Of a stretch of 33,675 nt of DNA, positions 20,749 through 26,379 are shown one piece after another. The stretch's first letter is position 1. Every line of letters starts with the position of its first letter. The notes beneath the pieces were generated by a model, which saw only the letters and a list, made by a program, of their open reading frames with translations, was not told the DNA's origin and searched no databases. The translations under genes were made by a program, and so were the position numbers. The DNA comes from a virus: the IMG/VR virus record IMGVR_UViG_3300009183_000033, positions 1 to 33,675 of that record. One strand, given 5' to 3'.

Positions 20749-21758
20749 TGCAATATTCCCTTTACGGCTTCAAGAACTTGGTTTTTTTCTGATTTAATTA
20801 TTTCAACGTTTGACTGCTGAATAGTTAAGTAATGTTTATATGACTGATTGTCAGAATCCAGCATTTCCATTTTTTCTTTAAGTTCTTCACCGTTTGCAAC
20901 AATTTGAAAAGGATCTATGGCATAACCACTTTTTTCAATTACCAAAGTGCAACGGCTATCGTAAAACATTAAAACATTGTTCATTACGCATTCATAGAAT
21001 CTGTTTGCCATGAACGCATAATTTGTATGTGTATGTTCATCTTCAAAATAAATTGAATACTTATAATCTTTTAATCTAAGTCCTATGGGTTCAAAAAGAT
21101 CAGCTTCTTTTTCTGTCCATATTATTTTTTCAATAAACTTGGCTTGTATGCCAGCATCTTTGTATTTCAAATGATTTTTTGCTGATGAACTAAGAATATA
21201 ATTTACGTTGTTGTAGTTCAGCATATCTTTTATGCGGTGTTTTCTGAAAGTGCCGTAATAAATTACATCTTGTTTTGCAACGTTGCTGTTAAAAAAAACA
21301 TTTTCATCAAAGACCAGTGTGTTTAGATTAACTGTATGCCAATCTTTGATCCAATCATTTAACGTTAGGCCATTCATTTTTTTGCGGAGAATCCAACCAC
21401 GGTATCCAGTGCGCGGATTGTTGCAAATCATGTTGTAGGGTTTGTTATTCAACAAAAGCCATTTACGCAGCAAAATATTGTCTTCAATGTCATGGTCATT
21501 GACCAACCAATACATTTCGGCATCAACATTCTTTTGCAAAATTTCCAAATACTTGTTGTATTTCATGTACGGGGATGAATAGGCACAAATGATTTTGTCG
21601 TATTTTTTTTCCAACGCTTGGGGAATTTCTGATTCGTGACTTACAAAATCACATTCCAAGTAATCGCGCAAAATTAAAGAATTTTTAACGTGAACAATTG
21701 AAGTAATTGTGTCAGCTTGCATACGTTTTTCACATGATTCAATAATTAACGTTTTCAT
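20745..21758 (-). CDS. Putative GT-B-like glycosyltransferase (possible DNA modification)
   Basis: The 337-residue product starts MKTLIIESCEKRMQADT. It has an N-terminal alpha/beta half (KYDKIICAYSSPYMKYNKYL, AEMYWLVNDHDIEDN), then VIYYGTFRKHRIKDMLNYNN, NYILSSSAKNHLKYK and NYAFMANRFYECVMNNVLMFYD. The YGTFRKxR, YEDEH.H and NRFYECxxNNVLxFYD elements match the nucleotide-sugar-binding C-terminal half of GT-B transferases in phages. No signal peptide or membrane segment is visible. It stands between the helicase loader and small replication genes (ATGA overlap upstream), and its base composition is clearly more AT-rich than its neighbours, suggesting later acquisition. Target could be phage DNA or a protein/surface glycan. 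Confidence 0.65.
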   Translation of the reverse strand: MKTLIIESCEKRMQADTITSIVHVKNSLILRDYLECDFVSHESEIPQALEKKYDKIICAYSSPYMKYNKYLEILQKNVDAEMYWLVNDHDIEDNILLRKWLLLNNKPYNMICNNPRTGYRGWILRKKMNGLTLNDWIKDWHTVNLNTLVFDENVFFNSNVAKQDVIYYGTFRKHRIKDMLNYNNVNYILSSSAKNHLKYKDAGIQAKFIEKIIWTEKEADLFEPIGLRLKDYKYSIYFEDEHTHTNYAFMANRFYECVMNNVLMFYDSRCTLVIEKSGYAIDPFQIVANGEELKEKMEMLDSDNQSYKHYLTIQQSNVEIIKSEKNQVLEAVKGILQ

Positions 21759-22117
21759 AATGTTCTTCTTAATTCTGCAAGTTTGCGTTTGGCCTCTGCA
21801 ACCACTTCAGGGTCAACAGGTTTAGGGTTGTAGGTGATCTGTTGTTCATCCCGTGGGATGGCTGGGCCTGCGTTGCAAAATTCCCTAAATTTAATTGCAC
21901 TTGGCACAAAGTCAGAGTTAAGGCGATCAATCGCGTAATCCATGCTGGGTCGGTAGGTTAAGAACTTGCCAAGCTGCCGCTGCCATTCAGTGCGGACATT
22001 AACCAAATCAATGCCATCCCAATGCCTTGCAAAGTTTGCGCCGTAGATAGCACTCATGCGGGTGAAGATGTAATCAAAGCCAGCGTCCACATCACACCAA
22101 TCGTTTGGGTTCTTCAT
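21755..22117 (-). CDS. Helicase loader, lambda P-like
   Basis: The 120-residue product MKNPNDWCDVDAGFDYIFTR has FTRMSAIYGANFARHWDG, then RTEWQRQLGKFLTYRPSMDY, AIDRLNSDFVPSAIKFREFC and a basic C-terminal helix. The IFxRMxxIYGxxFxxxW...WxxxLGxF...P..xxFRExC pattern is that of short P-type replication proteins, which bring host DnaB to the initiator. It overlaps the O-like gene by 26 bp and is followed by the glycosyltransferase (4-bp overlap). The phage has no DNA polymerase, helicase or primase that I can see, consistent with use of the host replisome. Confidence 0.82.
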   Translation of the reverse strand: MKNPNDWCDVDAGFDYIFTRMSAIYGANFARHWDGIDLVNVRTEWQRQLGKFLTYRPSMDYAIDRLNSDFVPSAIKFREFCNAGPAIPRDEQQITYNPKPVDPEVVAEAKRKLAELRRTL

Positions 22118-22838
22118 GAATCACCTCCAAGGTTTCGGTTTTAGCCCAAAAGGGCGCTGCTTTTGGCCCTGACATTCCCCTTGTCAACAGGTTCATGTTG
22201 GCGGCGGCTTTTTGATTTGCTGTCTGTTTTTCAGTAACCCATTCAGCTTTTAACCCTTGGCTACCTCTGGTACACCATTCAATTAAAAATTGGTCAAGTG
22301 TCCAGTTAAGTTTGCCAGCTTCAGCCCGTGCGCCTTTGAGTACGGTTTCGGTGACTGATGCTTTTTTGGTTTTCCGCAATTGCAGCCAATCCTGCCAAAC
22401 CTGTGGAGTTACGTCATGGGGGCAGGCAACGCTAGTTGCCCTCTCTTTAATTGGTTTATCGTTTATCGTTATTGGTTTATCGTTTATAGTTGCCTTAGCG
22501 ATGGGTTGCGAGTCGGTAGCCACTGGGTTCTTTTTGCGTCCACCAAGGCGACCATTAGCCCTATTTTTCTCAGCCATCGCATGATATTGCTCAATAATTA
22601 ATTCACATCGACCATGATGCCAGCCTGTTTCAGTTAGCTTAAACATATCCTGTAAGACAACCTTGACCACCTTGGTATCCAACCGCAAGCGCTTGGCAAC
22701 CCACTGGGTATCCAGCGGGATTTGATTTTCAGTGTCGTAATACATATCCAAAAGTCGGCGGTAAGCCAAATCTTCATCATTGGATAAATGTGCGGTGGCG
22801 GCTCGGTAGTCGCCAATATTAAATTGGTAATAATGCAT
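22092..22838 (-). CDS. Replication initiator, DUF1376 (lambda O-like)
   Basis: The 248-residue product MHYYQFNIGDYRAATAHLSN continues LAYRRLLDMYYDTENQIPLD, the DUF1376 winged-helix start found in phage replication proteins that fill the lambda O role. A low-complexity stretch at about residues 117-129 contains TINDKPI twice, from two tandem 21-bp DNA repeats. A helical C-terminal half (TPQVWQDWLQLRKTKKASVT, EAGKLNWTLDQFLIEWCTRG) is the usual loader-interaction region. The SD GAGG is 8 bases before the ATG. Together with the P-like gene it would start replication from an internal origin. Confidence 0.87.
   Translation of the reverse strand: MHYYQFNIGDYRAATAHLSNDEDLAYRRLLDMYYDTENQIPLDTQWVAKRLRLDTKVVKVVLQDMFKLTETGWHHGRCELIIEQYHAMAEKNRANGRLGGRKKNPVATDSQPIAKATINDKPITINDKPIKERATSVACPHDVTPQVWQDWLQLRKTKKASVTETVLKGARAEAGKLNWTLDQFLIEWCTRGSQGLKAEWVTEKQTANQKAAANMNLLTRGMSGPKAAPFWAKTETLEVIHEEPKRLV
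22450..22491. repeat. Two tandem 21-bp repeats, candidate origin iterons
   Basis: Copies at 22450-22470 and 22471-22491 differ at one base. Each contains the core ATTGGTTTATCGTTTAT, itself built on TTTATCG. They lie in the middle of the O-like gene, the same place as the lambda origin iterons, and are AT-rich compared with the flanks. They could also be only a protein-level repeat (TINDKPI twice). Confidence 0.6.
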
Positions 22839-22853
22839 TTTCAGACCTCAACA

Positions 22854-22918
22854 AGACCCTAAAAGAAACCTCGGCAGGAGGGGTCTGTTCTCTTTTCAGC
22901 AAGGGGATCAATCCTTGC
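22854..22918 (-). promoter_or_regulatory. Paired hairpins in the cro-to-replication leader
   Basis: The 101-bp gap between the Cro-like and O-like genes contains two inverted repeats. AGACCC (22854-22859) pairs with GGGTCT (22881-22886), and GCAAGG (22899-22904) pairs with CCTTGC (22913-22918). In lambda the same interval has nutR and terminator tR1. These stems could serve attenuation or antitermination here. No T tract follows, and no clear boxA was found. Confidence 0.45.
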
Positions 22919-22939
22919 CTAGCCGTGTTTCAAACAATG

Positions 22940-23098
22940 TTAAACCACAAACCACTCAGGTCGCAAGTCTTTTAGCTGTCGCAACCTCAATTCAGGGATT
23001 TTTTCTTTCCATTGGCACACCGCTGGCTTGGAAACACCTAATATTTTGGCAAGCTCACTCTGTGACCCTGCGAGTTTGGTAAGTTCTTGTTTTGTCAT
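22940..23098 (-). CDS. Cro-like HTH repressor (52 aa)
   Basis: A short frame from the ATG at 23098 encodes MTKQELTKLAGSQSELAKIL, then GVSKPAVCQWKEKIPELRLR and QLKDLRPEWFVV. SQSELAKILGVSKPAVCQW is a full helix-turn-helix of the P22/lambdoid Cro type, and LRxxQLKxLRPEWF is the C-terminal dimer region. P22 Cro is 61 residues. It is the first gene of the leftward unit, beside an operator-like palindrome pair, and has no evident SD before its start; the -10 box ends only 6 bases upstream, so it may be made from a leaderless mRNA. Confidence 0.85.
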   Translation of the reverse strand: MTKQELTKLAGSQSELAKILGVSKPAVCQWKEKIPELRLRQLKDLRPEWFVV

Positions 23099-23104
23099 TG
23101 CTTA

Positions 23105-23132
23105 ATTGTAAGGTAGATTAACAAAATAGCAA
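23105..23132 (-). promoter_or_regulatory. Leftward early promoter (cro/replication)
   Basis: On the minus strand TTGCTA (23132-23127) and TACAAT (23110-23105) are separated by 16 bases, a fair sigma70 match (4/6 and 5/6). The start point would fall at or within a few bases of the Cro-like ATG at 23098. The spacer contains the operator-like sequence at 23108-23122. Confidence 0.65.
23108..23122. promoter_or_regulatory. Operator-like imperfect palindrome at the leftward promoter
   Basis: The minus strand reads GTTAATCTACCTTAC. Its half-sites GTTAA and CTTAC are degenerate forms of the perfect GTTAAG...CTTAAC operator at 23182-23197. It overlaps the leftward -10 and spacer, so binding would block this promoter. 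Confidence 0.5.
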
Positions 23133-23171
23133 CATTAGGGTTTGTCCCTACAAAATAATTGCAAATAGTGC

Positions 23172-23200
23172 TTGACCTGTGGTTAAGTAATCTTAACAAT
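23172..23200 (+). promoter_or_regulatory. Rightward early promoter
   Basis: TTGACC (23172-23177), a 17-base spacer and AACAAT (23195-23200) give a sigma70-like promoter pointing to the plus-strand operon. Its first gene starts at 23246 with SD AAGGAA (23235-23240). The -10 is weak (4/6); the -35 is good (5/6). Confidence 0.65.
23182..23197. promoter_or_regulatory. Perfect operator palindrome within the rightward promoter
   Basis: GTTAAG-TAAT-CTTAAC is a perfect 6+4+6 inverted repeat lying between the -35 and -10 of the rightward promoter, the classic site for a Cro/CI-type dimer. A related degenerate site occurs in the leftward promoter. A separate repeat, TAGGG-TTTGT-CCCTA (23136-23150), lies between the two promoters and may be another regulatory site. 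Confidence 0.7.
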
Positions 23201-23245
23201 ACACCCATTCCCCAGCAAAACGCATAGGGTCTTTAAGGAAACAAA

Positions 23246-23533
23246 ATGAACATTACCGAAAACCTTATTAGCCGCATTGAAGAATACCGCGCTACTAACA
23301 AACAACCTTGCAAAAATTACGCAACGCAAGAAGCCGCAGAAAAAGCTACCGCAAAAGCCGCTGACGCTGCTGGCAAATATTTTGACCGTGATGGCAAAGC
23401 ACCCCGCTACGTTGTGTTCTTAGTCCCCGCATGGGGTCGTTGGGTTGGCGCATTGGACTACACAGAAATGTTTCGCCGATCAACCGCAAATGGCGGCTAC
23501 CTTGGCGCAATCACAGGCTTCTACACTTATTAA
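23246..23533 (+). CDS. First early-operon protein, conserved hypothetical (95 aa)
   Basis: The product MNITENLISRIEEYRATNKQ continues AAEKATAKAADAAGKYFDRD, RYVVFLVPAWGRWVGALDYT and EMFRRSTANGGYLGAITGFYTY. The Ala/Lys-rich helix followed by a YxVFxVPxWGRWVGA strand and a C-terminal GGYLG segment is a recurrent small phage protein whose role is not known. It starts the rightward early transcript with SD AAGGAA 5 bases before the ATG, so it is probably among the first proteins made. Early takeover or anti-defence is possible but unproven. Confidence 0.78.
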   Translation: MNITENLISRIEEYRATNKQPCKNYATQEAAEKATAKAADAAGKYFDRDGKAPRYVVFLVPAWGRWVGALDYTEMFRRSTANGGYLGAITGFYTY

Positions 23534-23540
23534 ACCAAAT

Positions 23541-23560
23541 GGGCGCAAGCCCCTATTTTT
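23541..23560 (+). terminator. Weak attenuator-like hairpin after the first early gene
   Basis: GGGC-GCAA-GCCC (4 G/C pairs, GNRA loop) followed by CTATTTTT lies 8 bases past the stop at 23533. The stem is short, so it is at best a partial terminator that lowers downstream expression. Confidence 0.4.
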
Positions 23561-23582
23561 GAACCTTTAAGGAGAATTAAAA

Positions 23583-23810
23583 ATGACACAAACTACTACC
23601 ATCACCGCAATTATTGCCAACAACGCATGGCTGTTGCGTTTGGTTGATGGCCCTTACATGAGCCTTGAACAAATTCAACAACACTTTCCTGATGCAAAAC
23701 ACCATCTTCCTTTCTTTAAAGAATATGGCGATGCTTGCGTTCAATATGTTATTCGTGGCAAGGACACAATGAACTACGACTTCACACAACATCAGCAGTT
23801 TCAATTTTAA
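23583..23810 (+). CDS. Small early protein (75 aa), unknown
   Basis: The product MTQTTTITAIIANNAWLLRL continues VDGPYMSLEQIQQHFPDAKH and ends YVIRGKDTMNYDFTQHQQFQF. It has a short beta start, a helix with a His/Phe-rich centre and an aromatic tail. No signal peptide, membrane segment or cysteine pair is seen. SD AAGGAG is 8 bases before the ATG. I do not recognise the family. It is co-transcribed with the first early gene. Confidence 0.7.
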   Translation: MTQTTTITAIIANNAWLLRLVDGPYMSLEQIQQHFPDAKHHLPFFKEYGDACVQYVIRGKDTMNYDFTQHQQFQF

Positions 23811-23819
23811 GGGGTAATC

Positions 23820-23936
23820 ATGTTTGAAATTGAAAAGTACACCAAACCAACCAACTGGGCGCAAGTCGCCCTGTGGATCGTGTCCATTGCAGCCATTGTA
23901 GTGGTGTTGTTAGATGTTTTGTATTGGAGAGCATGA
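23820..23936 (+). CDS. Small single-pass membrane protein (38 aa)
   Basis: A short frame gives MFEIEKYTKPTNWAQVALWI followed by a hydrophobic segment VSIAAIVVVLLDVLYWRA. About residues 15-35 form one transmembrane helix and the N-terminus is charged. Its ATG lies 10 bases after the stop of the preceding gene, following GGGGTA, a plausible SD. Its stop overlaps the next start by 4 bp (ATGA). Tiny early membrane proteins often alter host envelope functions, but no function can be read from this sequence. Confidence 0.68.
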   Translation: MFEIEKYTKPTNWAQVALWIVSIAAIVVVLLDVLYWRA

Positions 23937-24208
23937 TGTTAGATGATGGCGATGAGGGCGAATTTATCACCTACATAATTTGGGATGAGGTCACCGTTAA
24001 ATGGTCTTGGTCTGAGGGTGAAGACCATGAAACAGATGGCTACTTTGACATTTTTGTTTACAAAGATGGTTTAGACATTACCTACGACATTCCCAAACTG
24101 CATTTCAAATGGATTGAAGCAGAAGTTAAAAAACAAGCAGGCTATGAACTACCTAGCCACCAGCGTGTGGCAAGTGCCATCAACGGTCATTTCAACAAAA
24201 CTTTTTAA
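23933..24208 (+). CDS. Acidic early protein (91 aa), unknown
   Basis: I choose the ATG at 23933 (MMLDDGDEGEFITYIIWDEV) because it overlaps the stop of the 38-aa gene (ATGA); the longer frame extends into that gene. The product is very acidic at its start, then has aromatic strands (TVKWSWSEGEDHETDGYFDI, YDIPKLHFKWIEAEVKKQ) and ends HQRVASAINGHFNKTF. The DGY..I......DIxYDIPKLxF pattern occurs in small phage proteins of unknown role. Acidic early proteins can mimic DNA, but this one has no supporting motif. Confidence 0.68.
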   Translation: MMLDDGDEGEFITYIIWDEVTVKWSWSEGEDHETDGYFDIFVYKDGLDITYDIPKLHFKWIEAEVKKQAGYELPSHQRVASAINGHFNKTF

Positions 24209-24216
24209 GGATCAAA

Positions 24217-24504
24217 ATGAAATATGCACTTTTACTTTTGGCATTAGTCGGTTGCGCCAGCCAGCAACCAGCGCCCATTTACAGCTTACGCCCTGATCCA
24301 TTGCCTGTGGTGCAAAACACCATGCAAGAACTAGTGATGGATAAGCAAATCCAGCCTATGGGCAGGAATGAAGTTATTGATGGGGTTAAGCAATGCGAAT
24401 CCGCAGGGCTTCGTGCCATCCCCATCTACGCAAAACGCAAGATCAATGGATACACGGTGGAAACCGTTGTGGAAGTGACTTGTGGCCCACGTTACGCATA
24501 CTAA
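24217..24504 (+). CDS. Early lipoprotein (95 aa)
   Basis: MKYALLLLALVGC is a signal peptide with a good lipobox (LVGC, cysteine 13), so the mature protein should be lipid-anchored. The remainder has NTMQELVMDKQIQPMGRNEV, a segment with two cysteines (C61 and C89) that may form a disulphide, and GYTVETVVEVTCGP strands. SD AAGGATC is 4 bases upstream of the ATG. It is part of the early operon before erf, so it is unlikely to be a late lysis spanin. Superinfection exclusion by masking an outer-membrane receptor (as with Cor and Llp of T1/T5) is a possible role, from analogy only. Confidence 0.75.
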   Translation: MKYALLLLALVGCASQQPAPIYSLRPDPLPVVQNTMQELVMDKQIQPMGRNEVIDGVKQCESAGLRAIPIYAKRKINGYTVETVVEVTCGPRYAY

Positions 24505-24513
24505 GGAGAAACC

Positions 24514-25080
24514 ATGAAACAAATTGCAACCGCACTGGTCAAAGCACAAAAGGCGTTTGGGCCTGCTTTAAAGTCCTCTACTAACCCGCATTTCAAATCC
24601 CGCTACGCTGACCTGTCTGCCTGCGTGGAAGCTGTTATAGACGCTTTAAACAATAACGGAATAGCGTTGATTCAGAAATCTTATGATTGCGTTGATGGCA
24701 TCATGATTGAAACCGTGTTTGTGCATGAGTCAGGCGAAATGCTAGAAACTGGCGTTCTTAGATTTCCATTAATGAAAAACGATCCCCAAGGCGCAATGGC
24801 GTGTTTAACTTATGCGCGGCGCGGTTCGTTGATGGCTGCTTGCGGCATTGCCCCAGAAGATGATGATGGCAATAGCGCCAGCCGCCGCACCGAAATCAAG
24901 TCCACGGTTAATGAAAGCCAATTGGCTGACCTGATGGCGGCGATGGATGAAACCACCACATTAGAAGAATTGCAAAAGACTTACAAAACAGCTTATGCCG
25001 CAGCCAATGGTGACCCAGCTTGGCAAAAGAAAGTAATTAAAAGCAAAGATGACAAAAAAGCACAGTTGGAGGGCAAATGA
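24514..25080 (+). CDS. erf: ERF-family single-strand annealing protein
   Basis: The 188-residue product MKQIATALVKAQKAFGPALK has STNPHFKSRYADLSACVEAV, then NNNGIALIQKS and GAMACLTYARRGSLMAACGI. These are the hallmark segments of the ERF superfamily (P22 Erf type): the NPxFKSxYADL motif, a central IALxQ strand and the TYARRYxLxxxxGIxxEDDDGN-like motif at residues 99-125. It anneals complementary single strands for recombination and circularisation. The C-terminus is a helical segment (TTLEELQKTYKTAYAAANGD) with a basic tail. It precedes YqaJ exonuclease and SSB-like genes, a lambda Red-type set. Confidence 0.92.
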   Translation: MKQIATALVKAQKAFGPALKSSTNPHFKSRYADLSACVEAVIDALNNNGIALIQKSYDCVDGIMIETVFVHESGEMLETGVLRFPLMKNDPQGAMACLTYARRGSLMAACGIAPEDDDGNSASRRTEIKSTVNESQLADLMAAMDETTTLEELQKTYKTAYAAANGDPAWQKKVIKSKDDKKAQLEGK

Positions 25081-25298
25081 TTACCTACACTTATAAAGAT
25101 GTGATTCCAAATGTGGAAGCCATATATGACTGTTTTATTGAAGATGAAAAAGCGGAATTTATGTTAATTGCTGCTTTAAGTTTTGCTGCTGAAATTAACA
25201 CTCATCTTGGATTGAATTTAAAAACAATAAATGCTTTGTTTAGTCAGTGTGAAAAAGATTATATAAAAAATGTGCTTGAAGAATTGGAGGGCAAATGA
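25077..25298 (+). CDS. Small acidic helical protein (73 aa) between erf and exonuclease
   Basis: The product MITYTYKDVIPNVEAIYDCF is mainly helical (MLIAALSFAAEINTHLGLNL, KTINALFSQCEKDYIKNVLE) and overlaps erf by 4 bp (ATGA). It ends EELEGK, like the end of erf (QLEGK), because the gene junctions share a GGAGGGCAAATGA-type sequence that supplies both SD and overlap. No known motif is recognised. The codon use is more AT-rich than erf or the exonuclease. A modulator of the annealing/exonuclease pair is a guess by position. Confidence 0.65.
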   Translation: MITYTYKDVIPNVEAIYDCFIEDEKAEFMLIAALSFAAEINTHLGLNLKTINALFSQCEKDYIKNVLEELEGK

Positions 25299-25516
25299 AA
25301 CACGAAATATCACTTGACACATTGGTCATGGCAAAACGCGCCTTGGAAGAATTAACCCAGTGGCATTTGGAAAGGGCGGTTAAAGATATACCTGAGTTTG
25401 ACCGCACCGCTGATTTGCGTAAACGTGCCTACAAAGCCGCCAGCCAAATTGACTTGTCTATATACACCCTTTTATTAACAAAATTGGAGATTACAGATGG
25501 AACAGGGAACAAGTGA
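25295..25516 (+). CDS. Small helical protein (73 aa) preceding the exonuclease
   Basis: The product MKHEISLDTLVMAKRALEEL continues TQWHLERAVKDIPEFDRTAD and ends in a helix YKAASQIDLSIYTLLLTKLE. It starts in an ATGA overlap, shares 20 bp with the exonuclease start, and so is tightly coupled with it. Nothing beyond predicted helices is visible. It is probably an accessory of the recombination operon, but its function is not known. Confidence 0.65.
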   Translation: MKHEISLDTLVMAKRALEELTQWHLERAVKDIPEFDRTADLRKRAYKAASQIDLSIYTLLLTKLEITDGTGNK

Positions 25517-26108
25517 ATGGTTTGCCGCTAGATGCGGCAAGGTCACCGCCAGCCGCGTGGCAGACATTATTGCCAAGACCAAGACAGGGCCAAGCGCCAG
25601 CAGGGAAAACTATCTTGCCCAAATTGTGTGTGAACGCATGACAGGCAAACCCGCAGAGTCATATAGCAATGCTGCGATGGCTTGGGGTACTGAACAAGAA
25701 CCTTTTGCCCGTGCCGCCTATGAGTCTGCTAAAGACGTTTTAGTTGAAGAAGTAGGGTTTGTATTGCACCCCAACATTTCAGAGGCTGGTGCGTCCCCTG
25801 ATGGCCTTGTGGGGTTGTTTGGATTGGTTGAAATAAAAGCGCCCAACACCGCCACACACATCCAGACTTTGCTAGATCAAAAAGTGCCTGAAAAGTACAA
25901 CACGCAGATGCAATGGCAAATGGCTTGCACTCAGCGCCAATGGTGTGACTTTGTAAGTTTTGACCCACGCATGGCAGAGGGCTTACAACTGTTCATCAAA
26001 CGGGTTGAATTTGACCCACTCTATGTAGCCAGCCTTGAAAAAGAAATCTTGAATTTCTTATTTGATGTTGAACACAAAATCACCCAACTTAACAAACTGA
26101 AAGACTGA
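25497..26108 (+). CDS. YqaJ-type lambda-Exo-like exonuclease
   Basis: The 203-residue product MEQGTSEWFAARCGKVTASR has the YqaJ opening QGTxEWxxxRxGxxTAS, then NAAMAWGTEQEPFARAAYES (E66, E68), GASPDGLVGLFGLVEIK with D102, E112 and K114 as the PD-(D/E)XK catalytic set, and YNTQMQWQMACTQRQWCDFV (conserved Gln). It degrades one strand of duplex ends to give the 3' tails that ERF anneals. About 20 bp of its start lie in the upstream gene. It is directly followed by the SSB-like gene. Confidence 0.92.
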   Translation: MEQGTSEWFAARCGKVTASRVADIIAKTKTGPSASRENYLAQIVCERMTGKPAESYSNAAMAWGTEQEPFARAAYESAKDVLVEEVGFVLHPNISEAGASPDGLVGLFGLVEIKAPNTATHIQTLLDQKVPEKYNTQMQWQMACTQRQWCDFVSFDPRMAEGLQLFIKRVEFDPLYVASLEKEILNFLFDVEHKITQLNKLKD

Positions 26109-26109
26109 C

Positions 26110-26370
26110 ATGATCAAAATCAAAGACTTAGTAGCAACAAACGGTAATTACAAAAACAAAGACGGTGAAGAAAAAGCACGTTGGATCAACATTGGCGCAT
26201 TGTTTCAAGATGGCAACAAACTTAGTATCAAACTTGAAAGCATTCCTGTGGGTGGAAATTGGAATGGTTGGGTTAGTTGCGTTGACCCTAAACCAGTTGA
26301 TGGCAGCGAAAGACGGTTGCCAAAAAAGTATGACGGTTTTGAAGATATGCCCAACGACATACCCTTTTAA
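26110..26370 (+). CDS. SSB-like protein with acidic C-terminal tip
   Basis: The 86-residue product MIKIKDLVATNGNYKNKDGE continues EKARWINIGALFQDGNKLSI, KLESIPVGGNWNGWVSC and ends GFEDMPNDIPF. The N-terminal part has short beta strands with W/K/G spacing like a compact OB-like domain, as in small phage proteins that follow YqaJ. The acidic tail ending in D-I-P-F matches the conserved C-terminal tip of bacterial SSB that recruits host recombination and replication proteins. The combination points to an SSB analogue. At 86 residues it is far smaller than E. coli SSB (178), so the fold is not certain. Confidence 0.72.
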   Translation: MIKIKDLVATNGNYKNKDGEEKARWINIGALFQDGNKLSIKLESIPVGGNWNGWVSCVDPKPVDGSERRLPKKYDGFEDMPNDIPF

Positions 26371-26379
26371 GGAACAACC

